A stretch of DNA of 64,000 nt from NCBI GenBank assembly GCA_013399895.1, contig VXBA01003437.1:2264156-2328155 (forward strand). The letters are read 5' to 3'. The DNA is from Serilophus lunatus. Lineage: Eukaryota; Chordata; Aves; Passeriformes; Eurylaimidae. How positions within the stretch are numbered: position 1 is the stretch's first letter; the number at the start of each line of letters is the position of its first letter. This document shows, piece after piece, positions 27,701 through 46,900 of the stretch. The position numbers and the translations under genes were made by a program. A model generated the notes under the pieces. That model searched no databases, was not told the origin of the DNA, and saw nothing but the letters and a program-made list of their open reading frames with translations.

Positions 27701-28613
27701 GTACTTAGTGTGATAAGCATGCTGTCAGCAGTAGGAGATGTCATTAGTATTTAGAAACAAATGCACAGCTGGAGAGAATAAAATGATCACCTCAGTCTTG
27801 TGTACTAGCATATATTAAGACATACTAGAGTGCCTTGCATTACATTTCTTGGGGTTTTTTTCTCCTCTGTATAGGTGTTTAGTGAATATTTAGCAGCTGA
27901 CAAAAGCCTGGGCACTCTCTATGGGCCTAAGGTACAGATGGCAGAAATCTGGGTGTTCCTAGTAGAAAACAAGTAGGGCAGCACTTGCAGCCCTGGGATT
28001 CAGTATTTACCTTCCATAGGAGAATCTGCCCAAGTGCTGTCTGGAACCTGACGACAGTAGTCATTGGAAATAGTCTCAGGAACATCAAAGCATGATGAAC
28101 TATACATGACTGAATTCAGAATTGCAACAGAAGGAGCTACAGTAATATTGCTTATTTGTGAAGCAAGTTATCAAGCAGTCCTACATATTTTCCCCTTTTT
28201 TTTCTCTGCCATATGAGAAGAGTGACCAGCAGGACTGCAGAAAAAAGCCCCCAAGGGTAATTCTTGATTTTGAAAATTCATGACTTGAAAAATACCTAGG
28301 GGAAAAAACCCAGAGAATAATTAACCTGTCTGAGGGTAGTGTAGAACCCTCTTGCTTTTCTCCTGCAGGTACATGCTGTATCATCTCACTCTGCACCTGC
28401 GTAGCTGGGATCAATTTTGAGTTATCTCGCTATCCTCGCTATGTCTATGGGCTGCCAGAGGACATCAGTCATGGCTATGGCTGGTCCATGTTCTGTGCCT
28501 GGGGAGGCCTGGGCCTCACCCTGCTGGCTGGTTTCCTCTGCACATTGGCCCCATCACTCAACACTTCCCGGGCATCTGTACAAAAACCCAGACAAGAAAA
28601 TGGGGCTGTGTGA
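18216..28613 (+). CDS. TMEM178 family four-pass membrane protein, TMEM178B-like, 5' incomplete
   Basis: Visible coding exons are 18216-18413 (5' end lost in the gap), 25137-25250, 26458-26595 and 28369-28613. All junctions are GT-AG and phase 1, giving about 231 residues. Family members are near 295, so about 60 N-terminal residues are missing. After the gap come SHLPLR, a GLWRRCHRAGY segment, IRKGVIQRCTAVKYHY, TIRQDEWHALHLRRMTAGF, then three hydrophobic helices. The last part matches TMEM178B closely (GINFELSRYPRYVYGLP, DISHGYGWSMFCAWGGLG). Two N-glycosylation sequons (NST, NIT) lie in the segment expected outside the membrane. TMEM178A restrains store-operated calcium entry in osteoclasts; the role of TMEM178B is poorly known, so the function here is inferred only at family level. 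It is not TMEM178B itself by location: human TMEM178B lies on another chromosome. It is probably a paralogue kept in birds. Confidence 0.9.
18414..25136 (+). other. Intron 1 of the TMEM178B-like gene
   Basis: A 6.7-kb intron. The first 350 bases belong to the CpG island; the remainder is ordinary AT-rich sequence with several oligo-T runs (for example near 20,280). I see no exon, RNA gene or clear repeat element in it. Confidence 0.55.
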
Positions 28614-29215
28614 CCCTGGAGGGAATGAGAGACTCTGGAAAGCGCAGCCTGGGCGGAGCTGTGGGTTAACACCAGGAAGAGGTGGCAATGTCAGCGTGTG
28701 GAAAGCAGTGCCATAGCTGTTGAAATACCAGCCCATGAGATGCTGCTACAGCCTCCAGTCGCAGACATGGACATTGCAAGTAAATCCAGGTTTGAATTAT
28801 GGGCAACTTGATCATTGATGGTTTAAGGGGGTCAGTTCTTTCAATTTGTTTTTATTCTGTTTACAAGGGATTAAGTCCAAGGCTGTGTCTCTTTTTGTGC
28901 TGTTTTTTGAACTGTACCTCCATGGTCCTGTTATTGTCCAGTTGTAAGGGATGTTTACGCACCAACTCTATTGCTGCAGGTCTGAGTAATTCAGACCCAA
29001 ATTAGGGCAAGGAGCTAAGTGAAGTTGGCTTGAACACTTTTGCAACAGGCATGTCTAGTGTTGGCTCAGGCCATCCTTTCCAAAAGAACCTTGATCAAAG
29101 CTGAGGTTTAGGCCAAAGAATTTGCCCACTCTTAGTATTAATTCGTTGAATTCAGAAACCTGTGCTATTCTATGCTGTGGTATCAGCTATTTAATAAAGC
29201 TGTTTCTAAAAGGAG
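28614..29215 (+). other. 3' UTR of the TMEM178B-like gene
   Basis: From the TGA at 28,611-28,613 to just past AATAAA at 29,193-29,198, giving a 3' UTR of about 0.6 kb. The downstream region is only weakly GT-rich, so the exact end is uncertain. Confidence 0.55.
29193..29198 (+). terminator. AATAAA poly(A) signal, TMEM178B-like gene
   Basis: A canonical hexamer about 580 bases after the stop codon and the first plus-strand AATAAA after it. The neighbouring gene PSMC3 converges from the other strand. Confidence 0.55.
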
Positions 29216-30477
29216 CCAGCTGTAACTGAGCAGCAAGACTCCAAGAAAACTCTTACTGGCTTTAGGAAAGAAGGGGAAAATTTTTCTTAGCTTCTTACAC
29301 AGGTAAGGTTACTCATTTGGCTAACAAACATACCCGTTTTAATGGAGAGATGTATGCAACATGCAGCTTGTAACTATTCCATTAGAGGCCAGGGTGTATT
29401 TCTCAAAATATGTCATAGTTTCAGCTGCCAGGATCAACTTTTACCCCTGAACTATCTTGTGGGTGCAACTCCTGTTCTGTGAAAGGAGATAAGTAATTCT
29501 CCCCAAGCTCAAGCAACAGTACTGCTAAAATAGCGGATGTACAGCCCCCTTTAATATTAAGGTCCAAAGGAACCGTAATGTATTTTCCTCAGGAACACAT
29601 GGCTTCTGCTCACTTCTCCACTCTCCCCTTTCTAATGTCAAATGCCTCCTGAGCAGTGTGTCAAGTACACGCATGTTCTGCTGGAACAAGATCCCTCTCC
29701 AAAATGATATTAAGGACCTTGGTACCAGCACTAGTACTAGGGCTAACTCAGGAACATCAGCCAAAGTACTTTGGGGTGCATTTTTCTTTTATTCATCTAT
29801 TCTTTTTTCCCCCCTCACATCTCTGCCCCTCTCCCAAGTGTCCAAAAACTGCACAGGTAAAGATGAGATGGCCAGCATTTGGAGATGTTTACATTGTATT
29901 TAAAATACAATACAGTGGCATGTAAGATACTTAATGCTAAAGTCAGTGTATTTATGAAAAGTGTAATTTTTAAATGGAAGTTGTAATTCTCAACTGGCAT
30001 TAAAAAGTACTGAAAGACTTTCTCAGTGGATGAAACCTTGAATTCTTTACGACTAATGATCAGACTGATTCACCAGAGAGCGCACATACATACCAACAAT
30101 GGTATTAAAGCTTCCAGAGTTAAAGGACAAAATTAAAATATCATTCATGTGTGAATTGTGTTCACTTTTCCCTTGCAAAATAAGCATTAGTTCAAAAATT
30201 TCAAACGCTAACAAAGCTGGACAATATTCACTGGCTGCACAGGTAGAAACGGGGGATGCTGTCTGAGCTGCAATTCATCAATCTCAAAGCACACTTACTG
30301 CAGTGTAACCTGTTGGTCCTCATCCAGAAGTAGCAGAGCAGGATTTAATCCAGTTCTAGCAGAAGGAGGGTCCAAAAGCAGCATAAAGGGCACCGTGGAC
30401 AGAAGGTTTACAACCTCTGTTACACAAATGCAGAATCACTGAGCAAGGGTGACAGCCCCAACACAACAGGGATTTGC
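29216..30477. other. Convergent intergenic gap, TMEM178B-like and PSMC3
   Basis: About 1.3 kb between the 3' ends of two convergent genes. No coding sequence or repeat was recognised. Confidence 0.5.
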
Positions 30478-30502
30478 TTTTAAAGGGAAAAAATGCTTTA
30501 TT
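30456..30502 (-). terminator. PSMC3: PSMC3 poly(A) site
   Basis: On the minus strand AATAAA lies at 30,502-30,497, some 80 bases after the stop codon. About 30 bases further on is a GT-rich element (TGTTGTGTTGGGG; 30,468-30,456). This predicts cleavage near 30,478 and a very short 3' UTR. Confidence 0.75.
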
Positions 30503-30581
30503 CTTTCCAGACAGAAAGTAAGTGGTACAGTCCAGTCTAGTCCTGTCCTCTGCCAAAGCCACAACCCTGACTGGGCAGAGA

Positions 30582-37463
<6,882 letters not shown>

Positions 37464-37649
37464 CTTTCCGCCCGCCGGNCCGCGGCCCCCGCGGCCGTGG
37501 CGAATCTGCCGGCGGGGCGGAAGGGGAACGGCCGGCAGGTCACGTGCCGTCCCCAAATCTGCTGAGTGATGGTGCCGCCGCCATCCCGGGGCGGGGCGGG
37601 GGCGGGGCCCGGCGGTGGAGGCGGACGGCGCGCTCTGCCGGTGAAACCC

Positions 37650-37655
37650 TTTATT
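37650..37655 (-). terminator. RAPSN: Candidate RAPSN poly(A) signal
   Basis: Minus-strand AATAAA, 117 bases after the RAPSN stop codon. It is the only hexamer between that stop and PSMC3. No obvious GT-rich element follows; the downstream DNA is GC-rich PSMC3 promoter. Confidence 0.6.
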
Positions 37656-37771
37656 TCGGTCAGTGCCCGTACAGAGGAGCGAGGAGGGAGGGGGCGGGAC
37701 AGGGCCGGCCGCGCGCAGCTTCGGGGGCGGCCCCGTCAGGCCCCCCGTGCCCGGCCGAGCCCCGCGGGCGC

Positions 37772-40700
37772 TCACACGTAGCCGGGCTTCACAGACAGGC
37801 GGCGGCAGTTGGGGCAGCCGCGGGTCCCGTTGGTCTGGAGGCACCTGCAAAGGGAGGAGGTCGGTTCGGGCGGGCTCCGCGGCCGGAGACTCCCCCAGGG
37901 CCGCTCCCCGACTACTGTACGCCACAGCTTCTGCCGCTGTTCCCTCCTGCCGCGGGCAAGTTTTGATCTCTTTCCCACCCCTCCCACAGAAGCGCTTCAG
38001 CACGTTCCTCTGCAACAGTAGAGTAGTCTGATCCTAATTTTGGTGTTACTGTAAGGCTTTGTTTTTAAATTCTTAATTTTGAGAACTAAATGTTTTGTTA
38101 CATTTATGTTTCTTCTAAAAATAAAATGATGGTACAGCTAACTTCTTTCAGGGCAGTAGTGTAATAACAGGCTGAACAACTTCAGCTTCATGTGCCACTA
38201 GCTAAGAGAGAAAGCAGAGGGACTCGGGAAAAACCCAAACTGCCCCTGGGAGTGAAGATCTGATTTCCCAAGAAGAATTAAATAAGAATCTTTGAACTGG
38301 GCTGAACACCTACAAATTAAGGACACTGGTGAATAATCATTTAGAGGACAGGAGTGTGGTGGATATTATGGCTAAATCTTGCCCTTCAAGGCGATGAGAC
38401 TCACAGCACTGCAGTGGGATCCTGCAAGGCACAAATAAGCAAGACAAAGACCTGGGGAACAGCATGCATAGGACTGTCCTACTCTGGACACAAAGAGCTT
38501 TTTCCTATGACTAATGTCTTGACAAGAATCTTCTAGCTCATTACTTCAAGTGGAAGAAGTGGGAGCAAGGTAGTGCCTGGAGCTGATTGTTCTTCTCCCC
38601 AATGGACTCTCCACACATGCCACAGTACAGCTCCATCTCCTCCACGCATTCATGGAACTTCACTACATGGTCACGCAATTCTCGCTGCTGCTCCTTTGTG
38701 CGATAGATCCTTTCACACAGGCAGTGGACCTTCAGCAGGCCAAGCTGCACATGGACAGAAACATAAGAAAAGTGAACAACAAGGTGAAGACAGACCAGAA
38801 ACGGGAGGAGTGGGAACCACTAGAGCCCCATCAGCCAGCTGGAGAAACATCAGCAGAGAAAGCTGTTCGAGTGATAGGATCAGTCATAAGGACATTTGGG
38901 TTCACAGCACCTCCTGTCATTAACCCTATTTCTTTGTGTCACAAAAAGTGACACCAGGTTTGAGGCACTCTAGAGCTCTTTCACTGATGGTTTTCCTGAG
39001 CTACCCAGGACATACAGTGTTATTCTATTTCCCTTTACTTGCAGGGAGTACGCAGTTCACCTGCTGCTCATGGCAAAAATATTTTTTCAAAATCCTCTGT
39101 TCTGCTATTTTCATACCTCATTCTTACTGCTTCCCATTCCTCACTCACTTTTCAGACTTGCAGACTGATAATAATCTGTGCAACAGCCCACAACTGAACA
39201 CTTCATGACTAAGCAAGTCCTAAGCATTGACTGGTTAATTGTAAGTGTTAAAAAGCAATAAAAAGTCCAGATACCTCAGTATTTGACTTCTTACATTGCC
39301 TAACAGAAGACTACGAACAGTGCAGAAGAGAAGCTGTAGGATCCTACCTTGTTCCCTAGTCCCTCTGCCAGCTCCTGTGCCTTTTCAGTGCTTTCCAGAG
39401 CCTGTGAATGGAGAGCATGAATCATAAGTTCTCAGTCTAATATATCAAAACCAGATTTGTATGAATGTCCTATGGGAATTATTAAAAGAAAGAGGTAAAG
39501 AGGTACAGAGTAAAATCTGGATAAACAAGCATCACTGCAACTCTGGAGACGAAAGATAGCTGTCTGGCACATTTCTCTCCCCTCCCAAAAGTTAATTCAT
39601 GAGAAAAGCTTAGTTTCTGAAAGACCAAAAATAATCCAAGAGCTACATTTCTGCTTCAGCTGCAGAGTGCACATGTTGGCAGAGGCTGGTCTTTCCAAGC
39701 AGAGACAATATAGACTTATTCAAACTCAGTGACACATGCTCATTAGGGTTGGGATGGAGCACAAGCAAAGCAAGACTTTTCCCCATCCTACCTTACAGGC
39801 TCAATAATCGTTGGACAACTCCAATTTCACCTGTACAAGAGGTGAGGAAAAGGATCACCATGCTCATCCATTTTTTCCCTGCTGTTCATATATCCACTTT
39901 GCCTTACTTACATATGGTGTGATGTAGGAGTGTTCTGCTATGCATTTTTTAAACCTGAAGAAAATATTTAGCATAGCAGCTGTCATACCAAATGAGCCCT
40001 TACTTTCCCCTAGATGTCAGAGTGTTCCTTGCTGTTCTGATCATTAGTCTCTCTTTTCCAGAATTATGAAGATCTGCTTCATATTTGTCCAGGGGGAAGA
40101 GGTCTCCCTTATGATGCAGTAGTTTTTGGAAGGAACATCATAAAATTCCTACCCTTTAATTTGGCATTACTGCTATTCTAGAAGAAGAGGGCCTGATGAG
40201 ATGAAAAAAAATGCACTGAGAATGCAGAGGAGATGGTGTTAGACCTGTGGTGGCAGCAACAGCCTAGGCTAAGGAAGTTGCAGAAGAGGGAAGTAGGAAC
40301 TGAAGGTTAGCAGGGAGAACATAACTGAGAACTGTGCCTAGGAAGACTGAGTGGGCACTGGAAAACACTGAAATTAATGACTGTGTCTAAGAATCAAAGC
40401 AAAGAATGGTGGGGAGAGGGGGGATAGAGATGTTGGCAAGTCCAGGAGACAGTTTGTCTTGATCACAAATGTGAGACTGCGCAAGAATAGGGGCAAACAA
40501 GTTGTGAAAGCAGCCTGTGAGGACCTGCAGTAATACTGACTGTGCAAATGAAACAGACTAACTGGCCAAGAAGATTGGGAAGATGGAGGAAGCTAGGACA
40601 AGAATAGGGACTCTGCAAGTGGAAAGTTAGCAAATTGCTATTTTAGGTAACTGGGATGAGTAGCATGAGAAATGAAAACTGGGACTGGCAAGTTGAAGAA

Positions 40701-43700
40701 CAGGTTTGGGTGAGTATTAAGTGCTGTGATATTTGAGGTGGTCACATTTTGGCAACAGGCATAAGGCCCCTGACCCATCAGGGCAGACTTCCCTCTAATG
40801 CCTGTAACATAAGCTTCTTTCATTCTCTTCTTCTTTGGTTTTTGGTGACATTAGGGTTCTGTGCAAAGCCGTCATTGTGCTCTCACAGGTAAGAGCTGCT
40901 TGTGATATCAGAAGGTGGCAGTGGCTGGAAATGGGATCAGTGGATGTAGGAGTTCGATAAATGCTCTGAATATTATCTTCTGTTAAGGCCTACCTGCCAT
41001 GTCCTGTCCCATTCTTTTGACACTGAGCAAACTTTTTAATCCACAGTTTCTTCTTCCATTGCTAACATACTGTTTACTCACTGAGATTGTATGGTGTGTC
41101 TTGCCCAACTGATTCCCTGTTGTAGGCAACTCAGATGCTGACTGCATCTTGAACTTGTCTTTTATGACAGACATATACTTGACATCCTGATATCTAGGAT
41201 GCTTTGTTTGAGCTAAAATTCTTTGTGTCTCAATATGGGTGATAAGACTGAATTTTCACCAAGACCAACCTCTTGATGTGGCACTGTGCAGGTAGTTCAG
41301 CACTAGGTTCAGGGCTAACCTTTGAGCATTTCATTCTGTGGCCAAATAATGTTCCTGCAGTGAAATGTGCTGCATCTACTGCAATCTGGACTTTAACACA
41401 CATACATTGCCTAAGCATTTTCAAAATAAGTAACTTCACCCTCTTATTCTATATTGACTGGTTGTCTATTCCCAAATGAATTTCTATTCTCATTTCTCTG
41501 TTTCACATCAGAATTTATAGGTTCAAAGTTTCTCCAGGAATTTGATGCTACATTTGCCTACAAAGCACATGGTGGAGCTGTAGAGCTGTCTAAACATCAT
41601 CATTAGCACATCAATGAGCTTAGTCATATAACTAAAAAGTAGGCAGAGGAATCTATTTCAGAGCATAAGGCTTCCTTCCCCCAGTGCTGGTTTCTGAGCG
41701 TAGCACTTAAAGTCATCAGGATTGACTAATGAGGCAATTCTGTAATTTAGCAATCTGACTCAGAATGGATGTTCCTACTATTAGTAATGAATTCATGGCT
41801 GAGAGAGACTATTCAGGGAAATGTATCTGCACAAGCAACAGACCCTGTTGGAAGAACCAAGGGGTACAGATCTCTTCTGAACTGTACCCCTACCAAAGTG
41901 CAGACTGTATGCTCTGATCTTTCTAACAAACTTCTGTAGAAACAAGTTTGTAACTGACCTTGTCCAGCTCCTTCTGAATCATCCAGCACTTAGTCACTCC
42001 TAGCAGCACCTGGATCAGGCCCAGGCGGTTTCCAATCTCTGTCATGATGCTCATGGATGAATCATACCGAGGAAAGGCTGTCTGCAGAAGCAGGGAGGAA
42101 AACACATGTTTTGCTATGGCTTGCTTTTCATGCCCTCTTGCTATTCCCTCTATCCTTCCTGGCAGGAAAGAGCTGTACCTGCACGTCTTTGCGACTGCGA
42201 TGGATATCTGCAAAGCACAGCAGACACAGTGCTTGCAGTGGCCGGTCACCGTGCTGCAGGGCAATCTTCATGGACTCCTGAAAGAAATTGTCTTTGGTCA
42301 ATAGGTAAGCTTGTTCCTGGTTAAAAACAGCAAGGCTGGGACAGTGCACTCTGGCCCCTGAAAGATCAGCTCCAAAGAAATGGCACCACCTTTTAAGGCA
42401 AGGAAAGTCTTTTTCACATGTTCCTAGCCAAGGGCCATTCTTAGACCCAAATTTTGAAGCCGTCTGGGCTACTGAAACCACAGCTCTAAGACTGGGAGGC
42501 AGCAGGAACATCTAGAGTCAAGTGTGAATGCCATGGTATGTGTCTTCTTCCCAGTCCTGCGGGCAAGATCCCCTTGCAGAGACCTCCAACAGCCCTGCAG
42601 CTGCCCGCACCCTGTACCTCACAGCAGTCCATAGCATCAGCCAGGCGCCCCAGCTTCCGGTAGGCCACGGCCATGTGATACTGGCTCATTGCACGGTACT
42701 TCAAGCTCCAGCCCTTTCCATAATCGTTCACCAATTCAGCTGCTTTACATGGGAAGAACAAGGCTTTCTCATAGTCCTGTAAGGCAGACAAGCAGACAGC
42801 AGACAGCAGTCAGAACAAAAATAAAGCAAAAAGGAAAGAAGAAAAAAACCCCGACTTCACTAATACTGCAGTAACTGGCAGATTTCTGTACACCTTTCAA
42901 CTTGTGTTGCTCTTCTTCCACATGCTATATTTCAGTAGATATCAAACTGTGAAAGGTGGAATTGCCATATACTGAATTAATATTCTTCTCTAGGTTTAGG
43001 ATACTGGGGCAATGACCCAGCAAATGAATTTTATGTAGTATGCCATCAGCTTTACTCTGCAGGAACCATTTACCCTTCTCTATAACCAATGGCTGAAAAC
43101 TTTCTCTGCTCTTAAATCTTCTCTGCTTTCAACATCTGGATGGAGCCTTCATGCTCTCCATATAGTGAGTTGGAATCTCCAAAAAGCTGGTTATCCATCA
43201 TTGCAGGAAACAGGAACTGGCAATCATGTTTTTACAAAGGGATTTTAGTTTAGAATGCTCTCTCAGTACTGTACTTCCAATAGGAAAGATATAAGCTGAA
43301 ATCCACATCATTTCCAATTCTTTCCCGAATCCATGAGATAGTCAACCCTTCTGTCCCTTAGGTTACACACCTTTATCTGGGTGTAGAAGTTCCCGAGGCT
43401 ACAGCAGACTCGACACTCCAGCATCTTGTCATCATTGTTGTGCGCGTAGCGTAAAGCTTTCTCAAAGCACTCCAAAGCCTTCTGGAAAATGCTGAGGCCC
43501 AAGAAGGCATTGCCCATGCTGAGGCTCACCTGGCCATTCAGCTGCACACTCACAGTGGTACCCTGCATGTTCAGGCATGTCTTACAGTAAGAGATTGTTT
43601 TCTGGAATTCACAGAGTTTCTCATTGCTGCGAGCCAGGTTTAGGTAACTCTCTGTAAGGTAATCTGGGTCTTCCAGCTCCCGTGCCGTGTCAATCTGTAC

Positions 43701-46386
43701 CACTGCAAACTTTAAGTAGAGAAGACAGTGTTTATAAAAGTATGCAGCTTATTTACATACAGCTTAAGCACCCACAGAGTAGCACCCTATACTGGAGAAG
43801 CAGCTCATCTCTGAGCAGGGCAGAGAAGCCCATCAGGACAGACTGAGAAGCATTGTATATACTGAGGTGGTTTTAAAGGCCTCTGAACACTGAGGAAACC
43901 TCTCTCTCCACACAGTCTCTGGGGCAGGGAATATGAACTAGGCTGGTAGTTAGTGGAAAAAAACCTGTTAAATGGCCCTAAAGAGAAGCAGATGAAGCAG
44001 GAAACAACAAACACAATACAGCTCAGTTTTCTTCAGTTTAATGTATTCCACTTTCTCTGGAATTCTTAAGTTAGGAAAGCACTCTATTAATACAAGAAAG
44101 CAAGTAAGCTACTTCTTTAATCATTTTTTTTCCCTAACAAATTGCAGTCTTGACAGTTTTTGTTCTGTAACCTTCAGGATTCATTGCATACTGTTCTCTT
44201 AAATTCGTTGTCTCTGTTCTTTTAAAGAAAGTCTCCTTTTGGAGTGCAAACTCTTTTAAGCAGTGACTTGTGTTTTGTGATGAACCAAGCATACTGCTGG
44301 CTTGAATTAGTACCAGTAGCAAATGTAAATATTTAGAAATTTTCATAGAGATTATCAGTTAGGTTTCTGGATGACAATTCCCAAGGGAATCAATTACTTC
44401 TTTTTTGTATAGTAGCAACACATAATAATTTAAGTTGCTAGAACATTTTACATCCTTCACCAAAAAATCACCACCTCCCCCATCCCCCTAAAAACCCCAA
44501 AACAAGAAAACCCCAAACCCACCAACCATAAACTGTGTATGTTTGGGTCTGTATATATTCTTAGTTTCCTTAGTTTAGGAAAGCTGTCATATGGATCCAG
44601 TGATGTGCATTAGCTCGTGCTTCTTCACATTCCCTTACCTTTGCACAAGTTCTTCATTATTTCCTGATTGCCACAGCCTCTTTTCTTGGTGTGAAGTAAT
44701 TTTTCTCTCCAAAAGAGGTTGAGCATCACAACCCTGCTTAAATCACTGTTCATTTCATGCCTCTAAATCTGACCCCTCTGCTCTGGTTATTTCCTCTTTC
44801 AGTGACTTATTGCTTAAATTCTCCCTTCTCCATCTTGGGTCACTTGCTGTATAAAATCTTCAGTGTGATTGAAGTAATTTTTATTTCCTAATGCTAGGAA
44901 GAACTAAAATTCACCTACCCTGATCCCACTTTGTCTTCTCAGGTAACAATATTTCATTTAGGTAGCTACATCTCACCTTTTTGCTTCTCTCTTCCCTTAT
45001 CAGTCTGTTATTTCTGCCACCACTTAATTTCACACCACTTAACACAATTATTTGTCTTCAGATATTTTTCAAGTGTCAATACATCTTTTTTCTTCTTCAT
45101 CCTAATTATTTGGTTTTGATATAGGACTTTGACGTGTGTATGGATTTACTAGTATGATGTGCTCTGCTCCCCCTCAGTTCTAAACAGAGCTACCAAAAAA
45201 TTTTCAATGAGATGTAGATACCTCCTTTCTGTTTTGTTCTAAATGCTGAATGATTACCAGGCTGATAAGTGGCAAACAAAAAGATCATGACGAGAACATC
45301 AAGGCTCTTTAGCAAGGCCTTATTTCAGGCTGGGATAGTTACTTAAGACTGTTACAACATCCTCTTGCCTTGTTTTACAGATTCCTTAGTCTCCCTCCCA
45401 AACACTGCCAGCTGCTCTCTGTAAGCATCCTGGTACTTTTCAGATCCATACATCAGGGTTTTCTGTTCATTTAATTAAACTTTTTATCCTCATGCTCTTG
45501 AGATGTAAGTTCAGCTTCTTTTTACTACTCTTCCATCAAGCCCCATACCCCTCTTATTTCTTCTATGCTGTCGTGACAACTGGAAGCCACTCTCTGATCT
45601 CAACTGTCAGAAATCTACTGGAATGTCTCTCAATTCCCCCACCAAAAATCATCCTCTTTTTCTTCCTAACCAGTCCCTTTGCAAACAAGGAACACCCCCG
45701 CTCCCCCCAATACAAGATCTATATTAGATATCAGACAGAAGTTGAACAATGTAACAGACATGTCTTCACAAGACCGATGCTTATTCTACAGAATCTGCTT
45801 AGAGGTCTCTTTTTACACTGAAATACACACTGTAAACAGCTTGAAGTGAAGAAAAGGCCCCGTTTTCATACTTTCTCCTGAAGCCTGATAACATGGTGTG
45901 CCTGTATGTGGGAAACAAATCAAGAAAGGTCTCCATGATCACCTGGAGAACCTAAATAACTTGGGAACCCTGAGGGACCAGACCCAGCGAAAAAACAGTA
46001 TTCTGTGTATCTTGTGGGCTGGTTATTAATCTGCACAGTGATGACAGCAGCCCACAACATGCACTCAATAGCTGGTATTTTCTGTTCTACACAAAATACA
46101 TCCTCCCCGCCCCCTGATTTCAGGTTCTCACGTCCAGCCACGTTCCATAGTGGGTGTGACACAATAGCATGCATTCATCTCCAGTTTGCCTTACCTTCAG
46201 CATGTCTTTGTATCTGCCCATCTCTGCATGAGCAGTGATGAGGCAACCCAAAACCCGAAACCTGCCAGCAGGATCCGCAGACTTCTCCAAAACCCTCATC
46301 CAGACTCGCAGGGCCTTTTCGGTCTGATTAGACTGGTAAAGATGGAGTCCTTTCTCTATCTGGTGCTTTGTCTGGTCCTGACCCAT
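37772..46386 (-). CDS. RAPSN: Rapsyn, acetylcholine receptor clustering protein, complete
   Basis: Coding exons in transcript order are 46195-46386, 43371-43709, 42618-42776, 42179-42277, 41959-42081, 39348-39401, 38545-38744 and 37772-37844. They give 412 residues, the human length. Rapsyn is a peripheral membrane scaffold that binds and clusters muscle nicotinic acetylcholine receptors under the postsynaptic membrane. The start is MGQDQTK, whose Gly2 is the known myristoylation site; an upstream in-frame ATG was not used because homologues begin here. Tetratricopeptide repeats fill most of the chain. Asn88, the residue hit by the common human myasthenia mutation N88K, is conserved. The RING-H2 domain is intact: Cys363, Cys366, Cys382, His384, His387, Cys390, Cys399, Cys402. 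The C-terminus is KPGYV. The last intron splits the RING between His387 and Cys390, within codon 389. Confidence 0.98.
39402..41958 (-). other. RAPSN intron 5 (largest central intron)
   Basis: A 2.6-kb intron with a GTCAGT donor at its upper end and an acceptor ending CACAG at its lower end. No repeat, RNA gene or exon was recognised in it. Confidence 0.55.
43710..46194 (-). other. RAPSN intron 1
   Basis: A 2.5-kb intron. A C/A-rich stretch lies near 44,465-44,525. No recognised exon or repeat family. Homologous RAPSN genes also have a first intron after the DMLK/EMLK codons. Confidence 0.55.
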
Positions 46387-46900
46387 CTCCCATGCGTGAA
46401 AAAGCCTCATACACTAACTTCTAAGGACAGCAAAAAAGGAAGTGCTTACAAGAGAACACAACATAAAATGGCCCACTAAAGGTGGGCGGGTTGTGTGCTC
46501 AGAAGGCCTGGAGCCGTAAAAGCCCAGCCACATCAATGCTGGAGCTGAGGTAGGCAATGGCAAGAAATGGTTGCTCAGCACTGAAGGCAGAATCCCAAAT
46601 CCACTAGGCAAACATCTTTCTTGCTAGGGCTCCATCAGTGCATTTTTCTGTCCAGTCCAGTAAACAAAGATGAAAAGCACAACAGGGAGAGAAGAGAAAA
46701 ATCTCAAGCAACAGGAGTGAAACTCAATCTGAGCAGACAGTGCTGGTCTCCTCCCCATTGGCTACAGCTGCTCCTGCCTGTCTGGCTCACGTGGCTCCCT
46801 GGAATGCTAGTCAGGCTCCCCCGCTCCCAAGGTCATAGTGTGCCAACTGCCATCCCCTGCCCACCAGTATGCAGCTTATAAATACCCCAGGGAGAGACAA
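46387..46900 (-). promoter_or_regulatory. RAPSN upstream region with E-box cluster
   Basis: This is not CpG-rich, as expected for a muscle gene. An ETS-type GGAAGT lies at 46,438-46,443, about 50 bases upstream of the ATG. About 370-490 bases upstream lie an inverted CCAAT box (46,757-46,761), E-boxes CAGCTG (46,765-46,770), CACGTG (46,788-46,793) and CAACTG (46,844-46,849), a TEAD/M-CAT core (46,801-46,806), and TATAAATA on the plus strand (46,877-46,884). Human RAPSN has a functional promoter E-box, but equivalence to any of these is inference. Confidence 0.45.
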
